This document shows, one piece after another, positions 8,439-15,844 of a stretch of DNA of 39,238 bases (within the stretch, counting starts at the first letter, position 1; every line of letters begins with the position of its first letter). Below the pieces are notes generated by a model, which ran no database searches, was not told the origin of the DNA, and saw only the letters and a list, made by a program, of their open reading frames with translations. The stretch covers positions 1 through 39,238 of the forward strand of contig NZ_QMKQ01000031.1 in assembly GCF_003287975.1 (NCBI RefSeq), in the 5' to 3' direction. This DNA comes from Arthrobacter sp. AQ5-05. GTDB lineage: Bacteria; Actinomycetota; Actinomycetes; Actinomycetales; Micrococcaceae. The position numbers and the translations under genes were made by a program.

Positions 8439-9050
8439 ATGAGACTGATCTTGATCCGTCACGGGCAGACCGCCTCGAACGTGGCGCAGGCGTTGGACAC
8501 CGCCGCCCCCGGGGCACCACTGGATGAGACCGGGATGGCGCAGGCGCAGGCGCTGGTGGAGCGGTTGGGCGCCGAGGGGCAGGATGTCGACGCGGTGTAT
8601 TCCTCGACGTTGCTGCGCGCCAGGATGACCGCCGGTCCGCTGGCGCAAGCCCGCGGACTGCAAGTGGCCGAGCACGCCGGGCTCAGCGAAATCTCCGCCG
8701 GGGAACTGGAAATGCGCACCGACCGCGACGCCCAGCTGGCCTACCGCGACGTGTTCTTCCGCTGGCTCTCGGGCGACCTTGCGGCCCGGGTGCCCGGCGG
8801 CGAGGACGCCCGCACCGCACTGGATCGCTTCGACGCGGTCATCGAGGGGGCCAGGGGCGCCGGGACCGGGAAGCTGGTGGTGGTCAGCCACGCGGCCATG
8901 CTGGTGACCTGGCTTGCGTCCCGGAGCGCCAACTTCGACTCCGCGCTGCTTTCCCCCGTGCCGTTGGCCAACACCGGTGTGGTGACCCTGGAGAATGCGA
9001 CAGGATCGAGCTGGAGGCTGCGCAGCTGGCAGGGCCAGCGCCTGGAGTAG
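8439..9050 (+). CDS. histidine phosphatase superfamily protein (phosphoglycerate mutase-like)
   Basis: The 203-residue product begins MRLILIRHGQTASN, the RHG motif whose H8 is the phospho-accepting histidine. A second catalytic histidine lies in VVVSHAAML. The spacing and the YSSTLLRARMTAGPLA block are typical of the cofactor-dependent mutase/phosphatase branch. Substrates in this group range from sugar phosphates to cofactor precursors and cannot be assigned. ATG 8439 is preceded by an AGGGTGAAGGT ribosome site. A strong hairpin terminator follows 22 bp after the stop. Confidence 0.88.
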   Translation: MRLILIRHGQTASNVAQALDTAAPGAPLDETGMAQAQALVERLGAEGQDVDAVYSSTLLRARMTAGPLAQARGLQVAEHAGLSEISAGELEMRTDRDAQLAYRDVFFRWLSGDLAARVPGGEDARTALDRFDAVIEGARGAGTGKLVVVSHAAMLVTWLASRSANFDSALLSPVPLANTGVVTLENATGSSWRLRSWQGQRLE

Positions 9051-9072
9051 CAGTCGCAGTTCCACACAAGAA

Positions 9073-9120
9073 GGGCTGCCGCCCGCACGGCCTTGAAAGG
9101 CCGTGCGGGCGGCAGCCCTG
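9073..9120. terminator. very strong bidirectional intrinsic terminator
   Basis: A perfect 22-bp stem (arms 9073-9094 and 9099-9120) closes on a TGAA tetraloop. It lies between the convergent histidine phosphatase and permease genes and can end transcription from both sides. There is no long T tract on either side, as is common in high-GC actinobacteria. Confidence 0.9.
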
Positions 9121-9137
9121 GTTCCGGGACGGTGTTG

Positions 9138-10508
9138 CTAGTCCTCGAAGGAAAGCTTCGGCGGAGTGGAGCGGAAGCCATTGGTTCGAACAGCCAGGAA
9201 GACCATGCCAGCGGCGAACCACATCAGGCCGACAACGAGGCTGGTTCCCGACAAGGACGTCCACAACCAAATGGTCAGCGCAAAACCCACCAATGGCATC
9301 AGCAGGTAGAGCAGAACGGCGCGGGCGCCGCGCGCCTTGGCATCCATGAAGAAGATCTTGATGACCGAAAGGTTCACCATGGAGAACGCGACCAGCGCCC
9401 CGAAGCTGACTACCGAGGCGGCCATCTCGAGACTCACAAAAAGGTAGGTCAACGACACTGCGGAGACCGCGAGGGTCGCGTAGACGGGTGTGGAGAAGCG
9501 GCGGTTGAGCATGCCCATGCGGCGTGGCAGCAGCCCGTCGCGCCCCATGGAATACAGGATGCGGGTAACGCTGGCCTGCGAGGCCATTGCCGAGCCAAAG
9601 GATCCTACGACATACACTGCCACGAAGATGGCGGTGAGCGCCGCACCGCCGACGCCTGCCATGAGCTCGACACCCGCGGCATCCGGGTCGGTGAAGGTGG
9701 TGTGGTCCGGATGGATCAGCGCCCCGGCCCAGCCGACGACGATGAAGATCAGCCCGCCGGCCAAGGTTGTGAGCACGATCGCGGCGGGGATCGACTTGCC
9801 GGGATTTTTCGCATCTTCCGACAGCGTTGAAATCGCATCGAATCCAAGGAAGGAAAGCGACAGGATGGCCGCACCGGAGAAGATCGGTCCCAGGCCATCG
9901 GCACCGAAGGAGAATGGTGCCAGCAGGTTTGGCGCATCGGTGTTGAGGATCTGGTTGAGCACCAGTGCAACGAAGATGCCGATCATGAGCACCGATGAAG
10001 CCACCACGGTTGCACTGAGTCGTCCGATGAACTTGATGCCAATGATATTCAAGCCGAGCACCAGCACAAGGGCCACCAGCGAGAAAGCCCACGCGGGAAC
10101 CACGGGGAACTGGGTGTTCAGGTAGATCCCGATGAGCAGGAAATTGATCATCGGAATAAACAGGTAGTCAAGCATCAGCGTCCAGCCCGTAGCAAATCCC
10201 ACGGTGCCGCCGAAGGCCTGCTGGGTGTAGGCGTAGGCGGATCCAGCCTGCGGAACCGCCCGTGACATGTGGGCATAGCTGAATGCCGTGAACAGCATGG
10301 CCACCAGTCCAACGACGTAGGCTGCGGGCAAATGCCCGTTGGTCACCCCAGTCACCACGCCGTAGGTGGTGAACACGGTGACTGGCGCCATATAGGTCAA
10401 CCCGAAGAGCACCAGGAACGGGACGCCCATGACGCGTTTGAGTTGGGTGGGGCGTGAGTCCTGGATTCCCCTGGCTGCAGGGGCCGGAGCAATGGTCTTG
10501 GTCTTCAT
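9138..10508 (-). CDS. APC superfamily amino acid/amine permease
   Basis: The 456-residue protein has about 12 hydrophobic segments and the typical first-helix region GVPFLVLFGLTYMAPVTVFTTYGVV, followed by VPQAGSAYAYTQQAFG. Such APC carriers import amino acids or amines by symport. The start ATG 10508 has AAGGA 6 nt upstream and lies inside the end of the amidohydrolase gene (ATGA overlap), so the two are co-translated. Substrate is not evident; the coupled amidohydrolase suggests an amide or amine compound. The conserved LSEDAKNPGKSIPAA loop supports the family call. The gene ends just before the hairpin terminator at 9073-9120. Confidence 0.9.
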   Translation of the reverse strand: MKTKTIAPAPAARGIQDSRPTQLKRVMGVPFLVLFGLTYMAPVTVFTTYGVVTGVTNGHLPAAYVVGLVAMLFTAFSYAHMSRAVPQAGSAYAYTQQAFGGTVGFATGWTLMLDYLFIPMINFLLIGIYLNTQFPVVPAWAFSLVALVLVLGLNIIGIKFIGRLSATVVASSVLMIGIFVALVLNQILNTDAPNLLAPFSFGADGLGPIFSGAAILSLSFLGFDAISTLSEDAKNPGKSIPAAIVLTTLAGGLIFIVVGWAGALIHPDHTTFTDPDAAGVELMAGVGGAALTAIFVAVYVVGSFGSAMASQASVTRILYSMGRDGLLPRRMGMLNRRFSTPVYATLAVSAVSLTYLFVSLEMAASVVSFGALVAFSMVNLSVIKIFFMDAKARGARAVLLYLLMPLVGFALTIWLWTSLSGTSLVVGLMWFAAGMVFLAVRTNGFRSTPPKLSFED

Positions 10509-12139
10509 CGTGTTCCTTCCAATACCCGATCGGGTATTGCCAGATGGGTGGGTTTGCCGGCAAGCCAGGTGCCCAGGACCTTGAGCCCGGCCACTTCGTT
10601 GTCGGCGCTGGTGCGTGGATCGCTCGACATCCATACCAGGTCCGCGAGCTGTCCCGAAGCGAGGGTGCCTCGTTCATGCTCGGCAAAGGCTTGGTAGGCA
10701 ACTTGGGTGCTGTAGGAATCCAGTGCATCAGTCACGTCGTACGGCGCCCCGGCCAGCGGTTTCCCGCATGGGTCTGCCACACCGGTGCGCGTCACTGCCG
10801 TGCCGATGCCCAGCAGCGGGTGGTGATGGGTGACGGGCCAGTCACTGCCAAAAGACACCCTGACGCCGGAAGCGGCGATCTCGCCGATCTGGAATTGCCG
10901 TGAAGCCCGTTCGTCTCCCAGCCGGGGAAAGGTCAATTCAGTCATCACGGGATCCTGCTGCGCCCACAGCGGCTCGAAGTTCGCGATGACGCCCAATTCC
11001 CTGAACCGCGGCAGGTCCCTGGGGGTGATGGTCTGAAGATGGGCCATGACCGGACGGCGGTCACGCGGCCCGTTGGCAGCAAGGACCGCTTCAATGGTGT
11101 CCAGCCCCTGGCGCACAGCGGCGTCCCCGATGGCATGGATGTGCAACTGGAAGCCCATTGCATCCACGGCAATTGCCGCGTCGATGAATGCTTGGTTCTC
11201 CCAATTGGGCAGGCCGCGGCTGCCGGGGCAGTCCGCGTAGGCATCGATCATGTGGGCCGTGTGTGATTCAACAATCCCATCCAGGAAGAATTTGATGGTG
11301 TGTGCGCTGAGCAGCTCTTCATCGGCGGCGAGCACCCTGTCCCTGGCTAAGGCAAAATCTGGCAGCTGCTGTTCCCAGCGCGTCGGATCTGCGCGGAAGG
11401 CGAGGTTCATGCGGGTGTGCAAGGCCCCCTGCCGCGCCGCAGCCAAGTAGGTGTCCAGTGATCCGGTTTCCACCCATGCGTCCTGCACCCAACTGACACC
11501 GGCCTCGGCGAAGGTTGCGGTTGCCCGGGAAAGAGCGGCGATCATCGTCTCCTGGCTGGGGTCGGGAACATGGACGGTGACCTGGTCGATGGCGCCGGGC
11601 TCGCACAATGTTCCCAGGGGGGTGCCATCTGCTCGACGAATGATCCGGCCAAGTTCGGGTTCCGGTGTATCTGCCGTGATTCCGGCAATCTCCAGGGCCA
11701 TGGAATTGACCCACACTGTGTGGTAATCCCAGGCCCGTAGGAGCACCGGGCGGTCGGGAACCACCAAGTCGAGCCACCGGGCATCGAAGTGTCCGTTTTC
11801 GGCCAGCGTTGCGTCATAGCTGGCACCAACGATCCAACCGTCGCCGGGGTGCGCGTCCGCCCACTTCGCGATTGCGGCAAGGAGTTCGTCGAGGTTCGTG
11901 CATTGGCGGATCTGCGGACCGATGTCCTCGAGTCCGGCAAAGAGCGGGTGGGCATGACCATCGCCGAATGCGGGTCCCAGGTAACCTCCGTCCAAGTCGT
12001 GGAGTACATCGGCCGCCGGGACCAGGGCCTCGGCGGAGGATCCGACCGCGGTGATGATCCCGTCCGTGACCGCCACAGCAGTCATGTGCCCCGAGGGGGC
12101 ACCGGCAATCGAACCCGAATGAAAGACTGTCAATGTCAA
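10505..12139 (-). CDS. amidohydrolase family protein, YtcJ-like
   Basis: The product belongs to the metal-dependent amidohydrolase superfamily, YtcJ/N-substituted formamide deformylase branch. The N-terminal beta domain is followed by the metal site GDGHAHPLFAG (HxH). Further histidines lie in QLHIHAIGDAAV and MAHLQ. The closing aspartate is in SFGSDWPVTHHHP. At 544 residues it has the usual family length. TTG 12139 is preferred as start because GGGAG lies 8 nt upstream; TTG 12154 in frame is an alternative. It is the first gene of a coupled pair with an APC permease and is divergent from a TetR gene, which fits an inducible uptake-and-hydrolysis unit. The substrate is unknown. Confidence 0.85.
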   Translation of the reverse strand: MTLTVFHSGSIAGAPSGHMTAVAVTDGIITAVGSSAEALVPAADVLHDLDGGYLGPAFGDGHAHPLFAGLEDIGPQIRQCTNLDELLAAIAKWADAHPGDGWIVGASYDATLAENGHFDARWLDLVVPDRPVLLRAWDYHTVWVNSMALEIAGITADTPEPELGRIIRRADGTPLGTLCEPGAIDQVTVHVPDPSQETMIAALSRATATFAEAGVSWVQDAWVETGSLDTYLAAARQGALHTRMNLAFRADPTRWEQQLPDFALARDRVLAADEELLSAHTIKFFLDGIVESHTAHMIDAYADCPGSRGLPNWENQAFIDAAIAVDAMGFQLHIHAIGDAAVRQGLDTIEAVLAANGPRDRRPVMAHLQTITPRDLPRFRELGVIANFEPLWAQQDPVMTELTFPRLGDERASRQFQIGEIAASGVRVSFGSDWPVTHHHPLLGIGTAVTRTGVADPCGKPLAGAPYDVTDALDSYSTQVAYQAFAEHERGTLASGQLADLVWMSSDPRTSADNEVAGLKVLGTWLAGKPTHLAIPDRVLEGTR

Positions 12140-12157
12140 GGGGGCAACTCCCAACTA

Positions 12158-12176
12158 TATTTAATAAGATTAAATA
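12158..12176. promoter_or_regulatory. palindromic operator for the divergent TetR gene
   Basis: TATTTAAT-AAG-ATTAAATA is a perfect 8-bp inverted repeat around 3 bp, in an AT-rich island inside high-GC DNA. It sits 18 bp before the amidohydrolase start and about 48 bp before the TetR start, so a bound repressor could block both promoters. Assignment to the adjacent TetR protein is inferred from position. Confidence 0.6.
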
Positions 12177-12224
12177 AACTTTGCCCACACTACCTGTGGG
12201 CGGAGTCACAGGCAAGGGGTTTTG

Positions 12225-12881
12225 GTGGATTTGTCGGAAATTCGTCGCGCTGGTCGGCCGCGCAAGTCGGTGCTCGACCGCGAAAAGATCCTTGGTGCTG
12301 CCCTCGAGCTGCTCAATTCCGTGGGTCCGGAGAGGTTCTCCATGGCTGCGCTCGCCGGCGAACTCGGTGTCAAGCCTCCTGCGCTCTACCACTATGTCAA
12401 GAACAAGCAGGCGCTATTGGTGGGGATGCGCGAGGTGGTCAGCGACAGTATCGACGTCAGCGGGTTTGGGGTTTTGCCCTGGAGGGAAGCTGTGGGGCGG
12501 TGGGCGCGCTCGTACCGGGACGCATTCGCTGCCCATCCGAACGCGATTGCGTTACTGGCCACCGAGCCGATCGCCGGGGCGGCCCGCACCCTGGCCATGT
12601 ATGAATGCGTGGTGCAAGGCTTCTTGGCGGCTGGATGGGAGCCAGGCCGGGTCATGAGTGACATTGTGGCCCTGGAGTCGTTCATTCTGGGTTCAGCACT
12701 TGATATGGTGGCGCCCGATGACATGTTTGACCCCGGGGAGGATGCCCCCCAGACGCCGGGGCTTGTCGAGGTGCTGGCCGCCCAGGCCCCACTGGGTGGA
12801 TCGCGTGCCGACAAGGCTTTTGGCGTGGGGCTGGACATCATGATTGACGGCTTGGCTCTGACCGGCGGGTCGGGTTCATGA
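12225..12881 (+). CDS. TetR family transcriptional regulator
   Basis: The 218-residue protein has an N-terminal TetR DNA-binding domain (residues about 17-65) with the helix-turn-helix FSMAALAGELGVKPPALYHYVKNKQAL. The ligand-binding C-terminal domain has no specific hallmark. GTG 12225 is preferred over TTG 12222 because AAGGGG (12214-12219) is well spaced. It is divergent from the amidohydrolase-permease pair, with the palindrome 12158-12176 between them, so it probably represses that pair and itself until a substrate-related ligand binds. Confidence 0.9.
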   Translation: MDLSEIRRAGRPRKSVLDREKILGAALELLNSVGPERFSMAALAGELGVKPPALYHYVKNKQALLVGMREVVSDSIDVSGFGVLPWREAVGRWARSYRDAFAAHPNAIALLATEPIAGAARTLAMYECVVQGFLAAGWEPGRVMSDIVALESFILGSALDMVAPDDMFDPGEDAPQTPGLVEVLAAQAPLGGSRADKAFGVGLDIMIDGLALTGGSGS

Positions 12882-12913
12882 CGTTGGCATTGGCTAAGCA
12901 GGGGCTTGGTCGA

Positions 12914-12932
12914 TTAGGCTAGGCTTATCTTC
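12914..12932 (+). promoter_or_regulatory. IdeR/DtxR-like iron box
   Basis: TTAGGCTAGGCTTATCTTC agrees with the IdeR/DtxR consensus (TTAGGTTAGGCTAACCTAA) at 14 of 19 positions, and CCTAA follows at 12933-12937. It lies 24 bp before the start of the siderophore-interacting protein, where iron-loaded IdeR would block transcription. Function is inferred from the match and the downstream gene. Confidence 0.65.
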
Positions 12933-12956
12933 CCTAATCCAAAAAGGCGGTAATTG

Positions 12957-13805
12957 GTGACTATCCAGCGTTCGGTACGTCCGGTTCGGCCCCAGGTTGT
13001 CCTCGAGGTTTTAGCCAGCGAGCGACTGAGCCGGCACATGATGCGACTGACCTTTGGGGGGTCGGGATTCGTGAATTTCCAGGACAAGGCCGTCTCAGAC
13101 CGCTATGTGAAGATACTATTCGCCAAACCCGAGCTCGGGCTGGTGCCCCCGTATGACCTCGATGCCCTGCGTGAACAACTGGCCCCTGAAGACTTCCCGG
13201 TCCGACGCACCTACACGCTGCGGCACGTGGACCTCGACGCCCAAACCGTGCAGATCGACTTCGTCATCCACGGCGACCAGGGCCTGGCCGGCCCGTGGGC
13301 GCAGAACGCAAAGATCGGTGACCAGATCTGCTTCGCCAGCCCCGGTGGGCTCTACACGCCGAACCCGGAATTCGACCGGCACCTGCTCATCGGCGACGAG
13401 ACGGCGCTGCCGGCGATCTCCGCCGCGGTCGAGGACATGACCTCGGAGATGGTCGGCGACATCTATCTTGAGGTCTCCGGCCCCGAGGACGAGGTGCGCC
13501 TCGATGTGCCGGTAGGGATCACCGTGCACTGGCTGCACCGCGGCGGCTACTTCACCCCGGAAAACACCAAGCTCGAGGAAGCGGTGCGCAACGCCGAGTG
13601 GCACGAAGGCACCCTCCAGGTCTTTGCCCACGGCGAACGCGAAACCATGAAGTCGTTGCGGGCCTACCTCAATGGCGAGCGCGGCGTCGACAGGCGCGCA
13701 ATGTCGCTGTCGGCCTACTGGGCATATGGCCGCGCCGAGGACGAATTCCAAGCCGAAAAGAAGTCACCCATCGGGCAGATCTTCCCCGAGCCGCTCAACG
13801 CCTGA
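12957..13805 (+). CDS. siderophore-interacting protein (flavin-dependent ferric-siderophore reductase)
   Basis: This cytosolic flavoprotein family (ViuB/YqjH-like) reduces ferric siderophores to release iron. The 282-residue product shows an FAD-binding barrel with PVRRTYTLRHVD (the RxYT FAD motif), an HGDQGLAGPWAQNAKIGD stretch and GDETALPAISA, all family hallmarks. A SIP-type C-terminal domain ends with the SAYWAYGRAEDEF block. GTG 12957 follows AAGGCGG by about 6 nt; TTG 12954 is an in-frame alternative. The iron box immediately upstream implies induction under iron limitation. No siderophore transporter is adjacent. Confidence 0.92.
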   Translation: MTIQRSVRPVRPQVVLEVLASERLSRHMMRLTFGGSGFVNFQDKAVSDRYVKILFAKPELGLVPPYDLDALREQLAPEDFPVRRTYTLRHVDLDAQTVQIDFVIHGDQGLAGPWAQNAKIGDQICFASPGGLYTPNPEFDRHLLIGDETALPAISAAVEDMTSEMVGDIYLEVSGPEDEVRLDVPVGITVHWLHRGGYFTPENTKLEEAVRNAEWHEGTLQVFAHGERETMKSLRAYLNGERGVDRRAMSLSAYWAYGRAEDEFQAEKKSPIGQIFPEPLNA

Positions 13806-13888
13806 GAATCTCGGAGGGCGCTTAAGCAGCTGGACCCCCTGGTCTACAGGTGCGGGGGGCACCTCCATCATGGCTGGCTGGCTCCGGA

Positions 13889-13903
13889 GCTGGCAACGCC
13901 AGC
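13889..13903. terminator. small hairpin between convergent genes
   Basis: GCTGGC-aac-GCCAGC forms a 6-bp stem with a 3-nt loop between the convergent reductase and AlkA-type genes. A second short stem, GGTGC-gggg-GCACC, lies about 35 bp before it. Both are weak and have no T tract, so terminator function is tentative. Confidence 0.35.
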
Positions 13904-13924
13904 CGTTTCTCCGGGCGACTGGGA

Positions 13925-14788
13925 TTAGGCCGGCGTGCTGCCCATCGTGTCCGACGCCCAGAGGTGGACCATGGCGTAGGACCTGTAGGGCGCCCACGAA
14001 CTTGCCAGCGCCGCTGCTTCGCGTTCGGTGATCCTGTCCAGGGCTCGACGCGCGACCAGGTCCCCGGGAACGAAGGCGTCCGGATCGCTTCGGCCGCGCA
14101 TCTGCAAGTAGTCCGCGGTCCACGGACCCACGCCGCGCAAGGCCAGCAGCTCTGAGCGATCCAATGGGATGCCGGGCGTTCCGGCGAAACCCTTGGCGGC
14201 GAACCCCTGGGCCATGAGGAACAGCGTGGCGGCCCGGGTCTTGGTCAAGCCGATGGTTTCGCGCAGGGTGTCAACGCCTGGGGCGACCACGGCCTCGGGC
14301 GTCGGGAAGATGCGCAGCCCGCCGGGACCCTCGCTTCCGTAGGCTGACAGGAATCGTCCGCCAAAGGTTCGGCCCGCTGCCAAAGTCACCTGTTGGCCCA
14401 GGACCGTGGTGGCGGCTGCCTCGAAGCCGTTGAGGTAGCCGACCAGCCTCAACCAGGGGCGGGCCGCAACCAAGGCGCCAAGCATGGGGTCATGGGAGAA
14501 GGACTCCTGCATGCCGGACAGGTCGGTGTCCAGGTCCAGCCATGCGCGGACGGCGGTTTCGAGCTGGTCGAGGTCGCTGGCTTCGGCCTCCGCGCTCGAC
14601 AGCTGCACGCCGTCCGTGGCGAACGCCAACTCAACGGCCATCGGCCCGGAATCGACGGCGATCACCCGGGTGTGCCGAAGTTCGGCGGGCTCGTGGATGT
14701 CGAGCGTGGGGATCGAGTGGATACCCAGCGTGCGCATCATGTGACCGGGATCCAGCGGGCCATTGGACTTCAGGAAGCGCGAGCTCAT
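13925..14788 (-). CDS. AlkA-type DNA-3-methyladenine glycosylase II
   Basis: The enzyme removes alkylated bases such as 3-methyladenine by cleaving the glycosidic bond. The 287-residue protein has an AlkA-N-like beta domain (about 1-110), then the HhH-GPD fold. The helix-hairpin-helix LRGVGPWTADYLQMRG lies at 217-232, and the catalytic aspartate in VPGDL is D243. The GQQVT motif near 131 is also typical. There is no N-terminal Ada methyltransferase/AraC part as in some actinobacterial fusions. It overlaps the upstream Tag gene by 4 bp (ATGA), so two unrelated glycosylases for overlapping lesions are made from one message. Confidence 0.9.
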   Translation of the reverse strand: MSSRFLKSNGPLDPGHMMRTLGIHSIPTLDIHEPAELRHTRVIAVDSGPMAVELAFATDGVQLSSAEAEASDLDQLETAVRAWLDLDTDLSGMQESFSHDPMLGALVAARPWLRLVGYLNGFEAAATTVLGQQVTLAAGRTFGGRFLSAYGSEGPGGLRIFPTPEAVVAPGVDTLRETIGLTKTRAATLFLMAQGFAAKGFAGTPGIPLDRSELLALRGVGPWTADYLQMRGRSDPDAFVPGDLVARRALDRITEREAAALASSWAPYRSYAMVHLWASDTMGSTPA

Positions 14789-15381
14789 GCCGGCCAGATG
14801 CCCGAGGTGCCGCGGCGGTGCGAACCAACCAAGTGGGTGTCCACGATTCCCAGCGCCTCCATGAGGGCGAACATGGTGGTGGGTCCCACGAAGGCGAAAC
14901 CACGCTTCTTGAGCGCCTTGGACATGGCAAGGGACTCGGGGCTGCTGGTCGGGACTTCCCCGATGGTTGTGGGCACCGGGGTGGATTCGGGTCGGAAGGA
15001 CCAGATGAATTCGGCCAGTCCGCCATCCTCGCGCAAGGAGATGGTGGCTTTCGCGTTCTTGATGGTCGCCAGGATCTTGGCGCGGTTGCGGATGATCCCG
15101 GCGTTGCCCAGAAGTTCCTCGATCTTCGCCTCGTCGAAGCCTTCGATGACCTCGGGGTCGAAGCCGGCGAAGGCCTCGCGGAAGTTTTCGCGCTTGCGCA
15201 GGATGGTTGCCCAGGAAAGCCCGGACTGGAACGCCTCCAGGCTAAGCCGTTCGAAGACCCCGTGCTCATCGCGCACGGGCATGCCCCACTCGGTGTCGTA
15301 ATAGGTGCGCATCATCGGATCTGTCGCCGCCCATGCGGGGCGGGCAAGGCTGTTTTCGCCAATGATTATTCCGGTGCTCAT
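14785..15381 (-). CDS. tag: Tag-type DNA-3-methyladenine glycosylase I lacking most zinc ligands
   Basis: The 198-residue product matches Tag through the TYYDTEWGMPVRDE block, the substrate-pocket stretch FERLSLEAFQSGLSWATILRKRENFREAF and a GFAFVGPTTMFALMEALG region. In E. coli Tag a zinc 'snap' is held by C4, H17, H175 and C179. Here the equivalents are P15, Y28, a retained His in VDTHLVG, and Ser, so three of four ligands are gone. ATG 15381 has GGAG nearby (GGAGC-ATG) and is preferred over an upstream in-frame start at 15426 that would run into the arsR control region. It is first in an operon with the AlkA-type gene. Confidence 0.9.
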   Translation of the reverse strand: MSTGIIIGENSLARPAWAATDPMMRTYYDTEWGMPVRDEHGVFERLSLEAFQSGLSWATILRKRENFREAFAGFDPEVIEGFDEAKIEELLGNAGIIRNRAKILATIKNAKATISLREDGGLAEFIWSFRPESTPVPTTIGEVPTSSPESLAMSKALKKRGFAFVGPTTMFALMEALGIVDTHLVGSHRRGTSGIWPA

Positions 15382-15411
15382 GCTCCAATCCTGCCACGGC
15401 TTCATGTCCGT

Positions 15412-15457
15412 TTGTTTTATCGTCATGATTGGATATCATCGTAATATGACGATGATA
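15412..15457 (+). promoter_or_regulatory. arsR promoter with overlapping palindromic metal-sensor operator
   Basis: A -35 TTGTTT (15412-15417), 16-bp spacer and -10 TATCAT (15434-15439) place the transcript start at or next to ATG 15446, which has no ribosome site, so the message is probably leaderless. TATCATCGT-N6-ACGATGATA (15434-15457) is a perfect 9-bp inverted repeat that covers the -10 element and the start codon. ATCGTCAT (15419-15426) pairs with ATGACGAT (15446-15453) as an overlapping second inverted repeat. Such dyads are typical ArsR/SmtB targets. Assignment to the adjacent regulator is inferred. Confidence 0.6.
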
Positions 15458-15844
15458 GATCGGGTGGACCACGAGCGCCAGGAAGCCATCCAACACCATG
15501 CGGCGGCGGCAGCACTCTTCCATGGCCTGGCCGACCCCACGCGGCTGATGATCCTGGCCCACCTGCGCACCGGGGAACACAAGGTCAAGGAACTCACCGA
15601 CCACCTGGGCCTGGCCCAAAGCACCGTCAGCGCCCACCTTTCCTGCCTGCGCGACTGCGGCCTGGTGACCTCGCGCGCCCAGGGGCGCGCCAGCATGTAC
15701 TCACTGGCCAACCCGCGACTGCTGCTCGACCTGCTCGGCGACGCGAACCACTACATCGGCACCAGCGACGAGAACGAACTGGACACCCACGATTTCACCG
15801 AGGTCCACGGCCCGGCCCCGGCACAGGAAGGAGCCAACCGATGA
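15446..15844 (+). CDS. ArsR/SmtB family metal-sensing repressor, CmtR-like
   Basis: The 132-residue winged-helix protein has the ArsR core FHGLADPTRLMILAHL followed by recognition-helix region GLAQSTVSAHLSCLRDCGLV. C67 and C71 lie in SCLRDC, the position of C57/C61 of the Cd/Pb sensor CmtR of Mycobacterium tuberculosis. The third CmtR cysteine near the C-terminus is absent; the tail instead has His and Asp residues (DTHDFTEVH), as in Zn/Ni sensors. ATG 15446 is preferred for its promoter distance; ATG 15425, ATG 15452 and GTG 15464 are in-frame alternatives. It overlaps the CDF exporter by 4 bp, so the operon is self-repressed until metal binds. The exact metal is uncertain. Confidence 0.87.
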   Translation: MTMIDRVDHERQEAIQHHAAAAALFHGLADPTRLMILAHLRTGEHKVKELTDHLGLAQSTVSAHLSCLRDCGLVTSRAQGRASMYSLANPRLLLDLLGDANHYIGTSDENELDTHDFTEVHGPAPAQEGANR

